Positions 13,201 through 20,581 of a stretch of 64,000 nucleotides of DNA are shown piece after piece (the stretch's first letter is position 1; every line of letters starts with the position of its first letter). The stretch is from Plotosus lineatus. Its lineage: Eukaryota; Chordata; Actinopteri; Siluriformes; Plotosidae. The notes under the pieces are model-generated. The model ran no database searches, was not told the DNA's origin, and worked only from the letters and a program-made list of their open reading frames with translations. The stretch covers positions 57,535,125-57,599,124 of the forward strand of contig CM045731.1 in NCBI GenBank assembly GCA_024760905.1, in the 5' to 3' direction. The position numbers were made by a program, and so were the translations under genes.

Positions 13201-14599
13201 GAACCACAATTATCAGTGGTTGCTCTAATGGAACCATGGATCGCAGTAATTTCAGGGGCAGTGGTGGCTCAGAGGATAAGGTTCTAGGTTACTGATCAGT
13301 GATTCAAGCCCTTGTACCACCAGGCTGTCACTGTTTTCATATCAATCTTCTTCTTTTCTTTTGGCTTTGTCTCGTTCTCAAGAGTTGCCACAGCGAATCG
13401 TCTGATTCGCACATTTGATTTGGCATGGGTTTTTACGTCCGATGCCCTTCCTGTCACAACCCTTTTAGCAAGGGACAGAAACACGCTGACGGCTTTGCAG
13501 CTCCTCTTGACAAAAGTCAGCAATGGTTCTTTTACATGAACCCCTCACCACAGAGAGTGAGAGACATGGCCGCCTTTGATAACCCAGTTAGCTGCATTGA
13601 GGGGTTAGCGGTGACCACCTGGTGATAGTGGAGTTTGAACCCCGACCAATGGATTAGTATTCCAGTACCTTACCATCAATGCATCGAAAATAATTATTGT
13701 AACCTATATAAACATTTGTTTTAATAAATGGTTGTTTTGCCTCCTCAACTTAAAAAAATTCAAGATGTGACGTTCACTTTGGGATCTCAACGAATTTAAA
13801 AGTGCTCTGTGAATCACCTGGTAGTGAGTTTAAGTGGGTGACTTAAGTGGGCAGTATTGGCGTTGGAAAAGAGCCATTTCTCTTTTTGTCCTACAGAGAA
13901 GCAGAACGTTACAGAAGAGGACAGCTTCCCATCTGATTTGAGTCTGAATTCACCAGTAAAGAAGGTGGATTTTAATCTGGATCTGGACCTGATTAGTGGA
14001 GGACCTGAACTAGCAAAACAAGCCACAGACGATTCTATGGACAATGACAACTTAAACAACAACAATGAAATTAACTCAGGTGTGTCCAAACAAGAAAGCT
14101 TAATTAGTAATGTTTATAATGTAATCTTGGGTAAATATGCTAAGATAATCGGCTCGGTAATACATACATATGCGAATTCACAGTGCCGCCAGCTTATCAG
14201 ATAATCCAGCAATTAATGTGTATATTACTACACGCTGTGTATAAACGTCTATAAGAGAGCCACTTAAAATGAGTCCTGTTTAGTGGTGGCTAGTAGACTA
14301 CTAACAGTGCTTACTAGCTATACTACTTTCTATTATAGTGCTGGAAAGACGATTCACTGAAGGGGAAAGGACACGTGCTAGAACAGAATATTAGCACAAA
14401 AAATGTTAGCCACATTCAGTGACATACACAAGAGTGGAATATGTACATGTAATGATGTTGCTGTAGTTACTGATCTTTTCAGACACACGGTGTATGTGGG
14501 AATGTATGAAATGATGCTCATGGTAATCCACTTGTTTGTGTTTCAGGGAATGACTCTGCGGATCACTTTACCGAAATTAACTTGGATGACGTACAGTAA
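234..14599 (+). CDS. Uncharacterised mucin-like type I transmembrane protein, 8 exons
   Basis: Coding exons are 234-273, 2857-3195, 11044-11076, 11182-11261, 11721-11805, 12775-12885, 13897-14079 and 14547-14599. Phases join without a stop to give 307 residues. A short signal peptide (MPQSCASLVVFAL, split by intron 1) leads to a Ser/Thr/Asn-rich ectodomain of about 110 residues with many N-X-S/T sites. A single Ile-rich membrane helix (about residues 138-160) is followed by a basic WKKGRR stop-transfer and an acidic cytoplasmic tail of about 145 residues with no enzyme domain. This layout suits a sialomucin-type cell-surface protein, but I do not recognise the family and give no symbol. All introns but one have GT-AG ends; intron 4 uses a GC donor. 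The start was chosen because the hydrophobic leader joins in phase to exon 2. An upstream 5' UTR exon could lie outside the window. Confidence 0.75.
930..1258 (-). mobile_element. SINE family 2 (tRNA head, CCTAATTAGG-type tail), decayed
   Basis: The + text gives the reversed tail (TGGTACACCCTGAACGGTTC, AGTCCATCACAGGGCAACAC), the middle TGTGCACGTCTTTGGACTCTT and the reversed head GAGTCAAACCCAGGAACTTCC ... TTACGCCTCCGTGACACC. Confidence 0.55.
1389..1728 (+). mobile_element. SINE family 1, RTE-type tail, with target-site duplication
   Basis: The head is tRNA-like, with a perfect B box GGTTCGAGTCC at about 1442-1452. The middle reads CATGTCTCTCACTGTCTATG. A segment like a LINE 5' UTR follows (GGGCATCCGACGTAAAAACC), then a LINE-like 3' tail (GATTCGCTCTGGGCGACCCC ... 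GAAAGGAAAAGAAG). The 11-bp duplication TTTTCAAATCA at 1378-1388 and 1729-1739 fixes both edges. Confidence 0.8.
1985..2332 (+). mobile_element. SINE family 1, RTE-type tail
   Basis: Same organisation as the copy at 1389 (B box at about 2032-2043, GGGCATCCGACGTAAAAACC, end GCCGAAAGGAAGACAG). A short repeat AGAGCTC on both sides may be a target-site duplication. It lies in intron 1 of the mucin-like gene. Confidence 0.75.
2798..2845 (+). repeat. (TC)n microsatellite in the exon 2 acceptor tract
   Basis: About 24 TC units directly before TTTTCCTTCCAG of the mucin-like gene. Confidence 0.9.
2857..3195 (+). CDS. Exon 2 of the mucin-like gene: Ser/Thr-rich ectodomain
   Basis: The exon follows a (CT)n polypyrimidine tract ending in TTCCAG and stops before GTAGGG. 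It encodes 112 full codons, mostly Ser, Thr, Asn, Pro and His, with N-glycosylation sites such as NCT, NES, NTT, NET, NHT and NAT. There is no cysteine-rich fold, so the region is probably an extended O-glycosylated stalk. The (CT)n tract that acts as the acceptor tract is itself a microsatellite, so its length could affect splicing. Confidence 0.75.
3276..4831 (+). mobile_element. Tc1-like transposon, copy 1 (longest)
   Basis: Inverted ends of about 200 bp begin CTAGTCC and carry two direct repeats of CTCAAAAAATTAGCATAT, an outer one near 3282 and an inner one near 3453. These are mirrored near 4619 and 4805, the IR/DR design of Sleeping Beauty-type elements. The transposase region lies between. 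The element inserted inside a CATACACCACAC-type minisatellite, whose halves are at about 3205-3275 and 4840-5090. Confidence 0.85.
3601..4552 (+). pseudogene. Tc1 transposase, broken (copy 1)
   Basis: The N-terminal helix-turn-helix region (MGKTADLTAVQKAIIDTLK ... IGCSQSAVSRHL) is in frame from 3601. The frame shifts between about 3865 and 3895, so that the family motif GYRCRIPQVKPLL continues in the next frame. An in-frame TGA at 4004-4006 follows LFLDESQF. The catalytic part then runs 4007-4552 with VWGAMSAAGVGPLCF, HDLAPAHSAK and SSPDLNPIENLWD. Catalytic acids are visible but the gene cannot encode a whole protein. Confidence 0.85.
4840..5090 (+). repeat. CATACACCACA-type minisatellite, right half
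   Basis: Degenerate units such as CACACACTACATACACCA are repeated. The same array begins at about 3205-3275, so copy 1 of Tc1 split it. Confidence 0.7.
5131..5290 (+). mobile_element. SINE family 2, 5' part
   Basis: Head GTGCGGCACTGTGGCATAGAG, then GGTTCGGGACCTGGACTCAG and TGGTTTCCTTCAAAGACAAGC. It is cut where a LINE relic begins. Confidence 0.5.
5293..6500 (-). mobile_element. Non-LTR retrotransposon relic (jockey-superfamily-like reverse transcriptase)
   Basis: The open part 6395-6027 encodes ALGLEDCLLKWIEAHLNNR, GVPRGSILGPLLFIIYIDYL and the catalytic LCADDSS box (YADD type, at about 6173-6200). Upstream DIRRAFDRVWHKGLVAKLEA fits the palm domain. From 6027 downwards the frame is broken by stops. 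The clade assignment is tentative. Confidence 0.7.
6628..6695 (+). repeat. (TG)n microsatellite
   Basis: Pure TG run of about 33 units in intron 2 of the mucin-like gene. Confidence 0.9.
7325..7545 (+). repeat. ACAAC-rich degenerate tandem repeat
   Basis: Repeated words such as CACACAACTACACAAC over about 220 bp, with almost no G. Confidence 0.6.
7935..8070 (+). repeat. (GA)n purine tract
   Basis: Nearly pure AG and GGGAG units on one strand, including a perfect (GA) run at about 7983-8010. Confidence 0.8.
8527..8624 (+). repeat. (AT)n microsatellite
   Basis: Long AT run beside Tc1 copy 2. Confidence 0.9.
8623..9915 (+). mobile_element. Tc1-like transposon, copy 2, internally deleted
   Basis: Both TIRs have the same outer sequence as copy 1. 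The transposase reading frame starts at 8947, has a TGA at 9037-9039 (CGA to TGA, a CpG-type change), and lacks the stretch with the first catalytic Asp: GACAGAGAAGCAG joins straight to TTGCTGGTGTTGG near 9294. Its 3' TIR also has an internal loss. It abuts an (AT)n tract. Confidence 0.85.
9940..10255 (-). mobile_element. SINE family 1, RTE-type tail, reverse orientation
   Basis: Reads backwards from CGGCTTTTCCC (tail) through TTTTTACGTCGGATGCC to the tRNA-like head with GGGACTCAAACCCCC (reverse B box). It sits between TA-rich microsatellite tracts directly after the Tc1 copy that ends near 9915. Confidence 0.75.
10300..10592 (+). mobile_element. tRNA-derived SINE of a third family
   Basis: Starts GGGCCGATGGCGTAGTGGTTA (A-box-like) and ends in an (TTTACC)n-like tail. 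The body contains CTGGGCAAGGTCTTAACCAC and GCAATGGACTAGCGTCCCATT, unlike families 1 and 2. Confidence 0.55.
11182..11261 (+). CDS. Exon 4 of the mucin-like gene: transmembrane helix, followed by a GC splice donor
   Basis: In the frame inherited from exon 3 the exon reads GIFFLIVIIIIIIALAVILY and then ILWKKGR, a typical single-pass helix with a basic inner flank. No GT donor restores the frame of exon 5, whereas the sequence AGG|GCAAGT at 11259-11267 is the classic GC-AG donor and joins phase 0 to phase 0 with the next exon (RYSFDL...). Confidence 0.7.
11262..11263 (+). promoter_or_regulatory. Non-canonical GC splice donor of intron 4
   Basis: GC replaces GT at the donor, inside the context AAGG|GCAAGT, which otherwise pairs well with U1 snRNA. 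GC-AG introns are about 1% of vertebrate introns and typically have this strong context. The nearby GT at 11266 would put exon 5 in a frame that meets a stop after four codons. Confidence 0.6.
11293..11636 (+). mobile_element. SINE family 2, rearranged copy
   Basis: Contains TGGCAAGCTGTCCAGGGTGT, GGGTTTCCTCTGAGTATTCC, CCTAGATTTGAGTCTGAGTGT and the tail CCCAATTAGGATTAAGTGGA. It sits in the GC-AG intron of the mucin-like gene. Confidence 0.55.
12911..13247 (+). repeat. 30-bp minisatellite
   Basis: About 11 units like GATTGGTCAGATGGAACCATG plus GGTATCAGT begin 25 bp after exon 6 of the mucin-like gene. Because 30 is a multiple of three, frames stay open through it, which creates spurious ORFs. 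Confidence 0.8.
13255..13336 (+). mobile_element. SINE family 1 head fragment
   Basis: Only the head remains (GGGGCAGTGGTGGCTCAGAGG ... CAGGCTGTCACTG). It is cut by a second SINE in the opposite orientation that starts at about 13345. Confidence 0.6.
13345..13690 (-). mobile_element. SINE family 1, RTE-type tail, inserted beside another SINE head
   Basis: Starts with the reversed tail TTCTTCTTTTCTTTTGGCTT, then GCCACAGCGAATCGTCTGATT, TTTTTACGTCCGATGCCCTTC and the reversed head ending near 13690. Confidence 0.7.
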
Positions 14600-15251
14600 T
14601 GACACCTAGAGTCATTTGGCATACCACAGAAATGTCTACTGCAAGGGCCTATCCCTTATTCCCAAAAGATATAATTTTTCAGTATTATATATTTTTGTAA
14701 TAATAAAAAAAGGTTTAAAAAGTAGTTTATACAGTTTCCACACTTTTTAAAAAATAATTAATAATTAGTCATAAAGGAATCCCTCCCTAAGGATACTGTA
14801 CCGCTGGTGGCTCAGAGGCCTAGTACTGGTATGTGTTTAATCAGCAACCAGCCTTCCTGATGTCACTTATGGGTGTTGACCTACCCGTCAACAATTCAGG
14901 GTAGTAGCTGAAGTTGTATTAAATACACTGGAATGTATTTAAAATGTATTGTAATATTTTGGAGTGAAAAAATAATGAAAATTATACTTTCATCTATGCT
15001 ATGCGCCATGTCTGTCATGTACATACTACTCTAGCAGATCATTGTCAGCAGAGCCAATTTCCGCTACTGTCATCAAATCTTTATTTTACGTTATAATGTC
15101 TTGTAACTTTTAATAAGATGTTGCATATGTCAGGAGTTTAAGTCAAGTAAGATAGGAACTAATGAGAAGCAGGAATTATGGCTATGAGCTAAGAAGCCAT
15201 AATCACCATATGATTGGTGCACAGAAGTCATAAGACACTTGTGAGAATTTG

Positions 15252-15570
15252 GGGTGGCACATTGGTTAGCACCCTCAGCTCACAACTAGTTCTGGATTCA
15301 ACTGAGGCAACCGAGATGAGTTTACATGTTCCCACTGTGCCTGTGTGGGTTTTCTCCGGGTAATCTTGTTTCCTCGCACAGTCCAAAGACATGCACACTA
15401 GGTCACCAGACTACTCTAAATTGTCTATAGATGTGAGGGTGAATTTTTGTTTGTTTTCCCCATTAGAGTTAGAATAAGCTGGTGACATGTTCAGACTGGA
15501 ATGTCCACCTCTCACCTGAGGTCAGTTGGGATTGGCTCCAGTGCTTTATGCGATGCTAATAGGCTTAACA
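15252..15570 (+). mobile_element. SINE family 2, decayed
   Basis: Head GGGGTGGCACATTGGTTAGCA, middle TTTTCTCCGGGTAATCTTGTT and CCAAAGACATGCACACTAGG; the tail is degraded. The flanking 14600-15250 shows no gene. Confidence 0.55.
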
Positions 15571-15999
15571 GATTTGTCCCTTTATAGTGTCATACATTTG
15601 CAGCAAGTTGAGAAATTATCAGCTCACATACTGCTTTGTAACTGCTGCTGTTGTTCATGGTAGCGGTCACTTTGTACATAATTACTGTGACATCAGCACC
15701 TGGGAGCAGCCTGCTACGAATTGCTCAGCTTGGCGAAACAAAATCTTCACAGATACCCGTACAGCAGAGATGTGATGAACTGCAAAGGCATAGCAGAAAC
15801 ACACAACGCGCAAAGCTTGGGCTGCCTTCACTTCCATCACAGCACCCACCCACACATGTACTGTGTGTGGGCAAGCATTTAGGGCCCAGATCGGCCTCAT
15901 AAGCCATCTACGGACCCTTAGCCACTGATCATTGATCTGATATAAAGTCATGGTCATCTTTGACCTCGAAGGACGAACAACAACAATTAGCGTGAAGTC

Positions 16000-16723
16000 A
16001 GGTAAAAAGTGTTTTTAATACAAAAAAAGTCAACCTTCAAATAATTATGTTCAGTTATGCACTCAATACTTGGTCGGGAATCCTTTTGCAGAAATGTGGC
16101 GTGGCATTGAAGCAATCAGCCTGTGGCACTGCTGAGGTGTTATGGAGGCCCAGGATGCTTCGATAGCAGCCTTAAGCTCATCCACAGTGTTTGGTCTGGT
16201 GTCTCTCAACTTTGTCTTCACAATATCCCACAGATTCTCTATGGGGTTCAGGTCAGGAGAGCTGGCAGGCCAATTGAGCACAGTAATACCATGGGCAGTA
16301 AACCATTTACCAGTGGTTTTGGCACTGTGAGCAGGTGCCAGGTCGTGCAATGATGGCCTTCTGGACAGCACTGAGGTCGGCAGTCTTGCCCATGATTGCG
16401 GTTTTGAGTAATGAACCAGGCTGGGAGTTTTTAAAAGCCTCAGGAATCTTTTGCAGGTGTTTAGAGTTAATTGGTTGATTCAGATGATTAGGTTAATAGC
16501 TCGTTTAGACTACCTTTTCATGATATGCTAATTTTTTGAGATAGGAATTTTGGGTTTTCATGAGCTGTATGTCAAAATCATCAGTATTAAAACAATAAAA
16601 GACCTGAAATATTTCAGTTGGTGTGCAGTGAATCTAAAATATATGAAATTTTAATTGTTATCAGTACATTACAGAAAATAATGAACTTTATCACAATATG
16701 CTAATTTTTGAGAAGGACTAGTA
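16000..16723 (-). mobile_element. Tc1-like transposon, copy 3, short deletion derivative
   Basis: In reverse, the left TIR (ends 16723) leads to the first codons of transposase (start codon at about 16394-16392) and jumps at about 16350-16352 straight into HDLAPAHSAKTTGKWF, losing the DNA-binding and first catalytic regions. The distal TIR beyond 16000 is missing. It lies 5' of rnf150. Confidence 0.85.
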
Positions 16724-18084
16724 CTTTTAAAACCAATTCAGTGAGAGGTATTTATTAAACAGACATAAGAATGAGGATAGTAGTGAGTTTTAACCTCGCA
16801 TACTGCCTGACCATCCATATTTTTATGAATACCGGTATGTATGATAGTACACTTGATTATAAATACAAGAAGCCTGAAAAGCCCTCTTAATTAATACAAA
16901 TGTATGTGTTAGTGGTGGCTTAACCTCTGGATTATTTGTTATACAGTATGTAGATAATTTCTTCTTTGGGTATTTCTGTTCCAGAAACAAATAAAATCAT
17001 ATTTTTGTATCAGAATGTTTGATGTTACATTGTTTTATCATTCCAAAAACCAAATAATTTCTCTCAAAAAATGTACATCATGGCGTTAGTGAACCTGCAG
17101 TACACATCCTAGCATGCCCTGCAACACTGCTCATCATGTGACTTATAGCTTTCTCATCACATGACCACAAACACACCTGTCAGCACCTACAAAACAATGT
17201 GGCTGTGCTCCAGTATAAAATGACTTTGAACTTCTACCACTAGACCACCACTGCCCCAGCGAGGGCTGTCAGTGTATGGGGGCAAAAAGGGGTGGAGCTG
17301 AGCAGAGCTGTTGTGCACACCCGCATAGAAAAGGGTGAGACACACATACACATTCACATATACATATTCATACATATAATATGTGTGTGTGTGCCAGTCA
17401 CACACTCCTAGTATACTGGGTGATGATCCAGTTTTTGCTCAAATTCTTTACACTGGTTCAGGGGACCGAGCTCACCCTCATGTCGTTGCCCTTACCAACA
17501 CCCTGCCTCACACAGACAGTGTGGCTGCTAAAACCTGACATACTGTACTTTCCTGGTTTTTTTTTTTTCAACCTGAAGACCAGTTTGTGTGTAGTGTCTT
17601 CACACTGTATTCTTTTCTATCTATTTTTATATTTTGTTATTTTTATTTAAATGTGATTTTACTGCTTAATTGACATAAACCATGTCTCAGTTAGAAAAAT
17701 TAGCATTCTGAGAGAGTCAGAGAAAGTTTTATTGCTAAGCTACTATGAACTACAGACTCCCAGCACATACTAGCTAGGGAATGTGACGAACCACTTAGTT
17801 CTCAGGCCTTGTTTACAGATGATCTAAAAACACTGTGGGGACATAAACAGTAAAAAAATATCAGGAAGGTCAACATTTGCCTTAGATATGATGGTCAAAT
17901 TGGCAAAAAAATGAAAATTAAAAACAAAAAAATGAACAAAAACACCTTGATTATATAAGCATTATTGCTATCAGTACTGTAGTTCTGTCGAATTGAGAAA
18001 AGTCTCTGATTGCTAGGCAGTTTAGCATTAAATTGGCTGCAAATCAGATTAGCATCATTTTAGCTGTATTGGCCTGTACTTCAT

Positions 18085-18360
18085 TGACCTTTTCTCCATC
18101 GCTCTGTTCTCTATTGACCTGTCCTCCATTGGTCTGTCCTCCATTGGAATGTTCTGCTGTTCATTATTCTGTCCTCCTCTTCAGTATCCTCCATTGACCT
18201 GGACTCCAGTGATGGTTCTCCATTGGTCTGTCCTTCATTGTCTGGTCTCCATTGATTTAACCTCCACTGGTGTGTCCATCGGTAGTTTATCCTCCATTGT
18301 GGTCTGTTTTTTACTGAGCTCTTCTACACTGGCCTATATTAATTTGTCCTCCTTTGGTGT
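18085..18360 (+). repeat. TCCATTGGTCTG-type minisatellite
   Basis: Degenerate 15-18 bp units containing TGTCCTCCATTGG between the mucin-like gene and rnf150. Confidence 0.7.
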
Positions 18361-18843
18361 GTCATCCATCCTTCTGTTCTTTACGTTTCTGTTCCTCTCT
18401 TCATTCTCACACAGGTTCTCAGATATTTAGTCGTGTGATGGTGAAGACACTGACAAATCTCAGGTCTTCCATCCTGTGCCAAGTTGAGGTGTTCCTGTGT
18501 GCAGGGGTGGATACCAACCAACAAGTGATGAGTTCTGATGTCTGGAGGACTCACCTGCCCTGGTGAACAGACTCAAACTTTTTGGTACAAAACATCCTTA
18601 AATCATAACTGGTAAATGATTGCTGTTTATATCTAGATGCAGGACAGGTGATGTGCTTTATGTCAGGAATAAAACACTCTGTATGCTGTGCCACTACAGG
18701 AAAATGCCAACATGTCCCTGAGGCGTGTATTCCTTTAACACCATAGAGGTTTGATAGCGCAAACAATATCTTATTCATTAACAAACATCTTTCTCCTTGT
18801 TTTATATGTTGTTTGAAAAAAAAAAACAAGTTGGTTTATGACT

Positions 18844-19032
18844 TCCCAGCAAGGTGGTTTAGCAGCTAGCATGTCCTCATCACAACAAGAAGGTCCTGGG
18901 TTCGAGTTCCAAGCTCGTAGAGAATGTTTCTCTATGGGATTTGCATGTGCTCCAAGTACATGTCTGGTTTCTTCCAGGTACTCTGGTTTCCTCCCACAGG
19001 CCAAAGATGTGTATAATAGGCTAATAGAGTGA
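18844..19032 (+). mobile_element. SINE family 2, 3'-truncated
   Basis: Head CCAGCAAGGTGGTTTAGCAGC, GGGTTCGAGTTCCAAGC (B-box-like) and CAGGTACTCTGGTTTCCTCC, ending near CTAATAGAG. Confidence 0.5.
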
Positions 19033-19543
19033 GTACATAAGGTTGTGTGTTTGTTGTAATGTTACAGACTGACGTGTTCAAGATATTTTGTGTACCCAGT
19101 TAATCACTACAAGTCTTCAGCACACACGCAGGACAAGATGTTGGGTGGTGTGAGGTTTGATGCTTGTTTGGCAGAGAGCGCTCCTGTTGTGCCCCTGTTT
19201 TTGCCGGTCTCTATAGGCCTGCCAGTGGAACGTCAAAGTGGTTTACACAGTTCACACTGGAATGGGACCCAGACACCACACCAGAAGCGAGAGTGACCAC
19301 CATGCTGTAATCGCTTCAGACGCAGGCCTTCTGAAACACGAGTCAATGGGATGGCAGAACAGTTGTGGAACTCAGCTCCAGCCAATCAGCATCCAGTGCA
19401 GTCCATGTCCCAGTTAGAACTGTGTCTGGTCTGGAGATGGATTCGCACATGATGGAAGAACCATGCGGAGATCAGACTGAGGGATTCATGTTCCAGACAG
19501 GCATGGTGCTTATAACCCTTACAGTCGTCCTGATTGGAGTAAC

Positions 19544-19546
<3 letters not shown>

Positions 19547-19574
<28 letters not shown>
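19547..19574 (+). repeat. (TG)n microsatellite
   Basis: About 14 TG units upstream of the rnf150 CpG-rich region. Confidence 0.8.
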
Positions 19575-19578
<4 letters not shown>

Positions 19579-19679
19579 CAACAAACCAAACAGTTTGTTT
19601 TTACATTGTTTATAGTTTATTTATTGATTTTTTTTTTCAAAATTGACTTGTGTGTATTTTCTAAGTCCACCTCTGGGCA

Positions 19680-19983
19680 GCGCTGCTGAGCTCGATCTCT
19701 CTAGCTTGTGTGACGTCTGCGGAAACAAACGAAGACAGGCGAGGCGAAGAAAAGCCCAAATGGGAGTGTTCCAATCCGCACATTGTTCACTGGGAAGTGC
19801 GCGGTGTTTGGGATTTACATCGTTTCTGTACACCTCAGGCTAGTGAAGTCGATTTGGGACGCGGCCGTGCCGGATAACAGCAGTGTGTTGATGTTGGTGT
19901 GACGGAATGTAAGCGCTCTGGGATTCAGGGGTGAAGGAGACCCGGGAATCTGTTTATTAAATTCAGTAACGGGGTCGTAGGGG

Positions 19984-20024
<41 letters not shown>

Positions 20025-20127
20025 CGTGAACGCGCGCGAGTGTCAGATGTAGGGGATAGTGTGCAGGGTGCCATTGAGAACACGGAGAACAACATGGACT
20101 AGAGGTGTACCGGGGAGAACAGGGAGA
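19680..20127 (+). promoter_or_regulatory. CpG-rich 5' region and probable promoter/5' UTR of rnf150
   Basis: CpG dinucleotides, rare over most of the window, become frequent here and through exon 1 (GGGACGCGGCCGTGCCGG at about 19857-19874, ACGCGCGCGAG at about 20031). No TATA box is convincing. This suits a CpG-type vertebrate promoter. A (CA)n run at 19993-20020 lies in it. The transcription start cannot be placed. Confidence 0.4.
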
Positions 20128-20581
20128 ATGTGGCGCTCGGCGACGGAGGCGTGCCGCGGCCTCGTGCTGTCCGTGTGTCTCGTGTCATTGTGCTCGGTGC
20201 ACGCGACGTGGTGCTTGGACTTTGCTGCGGAGAAGGAGGAGTGGTACACTGCCTTCGTCAGCGTCACGTACGCGGATCCGGTGACCGGGGTGCAGCGCAC
20301 TGAGAAGAGTGAGTGCGGTCACTACGGGGAACACTCCCCCAAACGGGACGCCAAGGGCTTACTGGCCACCACGGCGTCAGTGCGCGAGCGTCAAGCCTGT
20401 GACCCCAACACCCGCTTCTCGGTTCCTGACAGGGCCGGTGCGTGGATCGCCCTGGTCACGATCGGAAACTGCACGTTCAGGGATAAAATCCAACATGCCT
20501 CTGGGCAGAACGCATCCGCTGTCGTCATCTTTAACATCGGAGCGTCCAACGCCAATGAGACCATCACCATGCCACATCCGG
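20128..20581 (+). CDS. rnf150: rnf150 exon 1: signal peptide and most of the PA domain
   Basis: The chosen ATG (AGAATGT) starts a hydrophobic leader ([19 protein letters not shown]). An in-frame ATG at 20059 would add 23 basic residues ahead of the leader, so the inner start fits a secreted or membrane protein better. The PA domain carries [17 protein letters not shown] and [10 protein letters not shown]. The exon ends at CCG G|GTAATT and the next exon supplies AT, making an Asp codon. Base composition is much more GC- and CpG-rich than the flanks. Confidence 0.9.

Larger units (their letters stand above)
14600..19679 (+). other. Intergenic DNA between the mucin-like gene and rnf150
   Basis: AT-rich and without a supported gene. 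It holds the SINE relics at 15252 and 18844, Tc1 copy 3, a minisatellite and a (TG)n run. I see nothing recognisable in 14650-15240, 16730-18060 or 19040-19540. An AATAAA-like word at 14700-14706 (TAATAAAAA) could end the mucin-like transcript. Confidence 0.4.
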
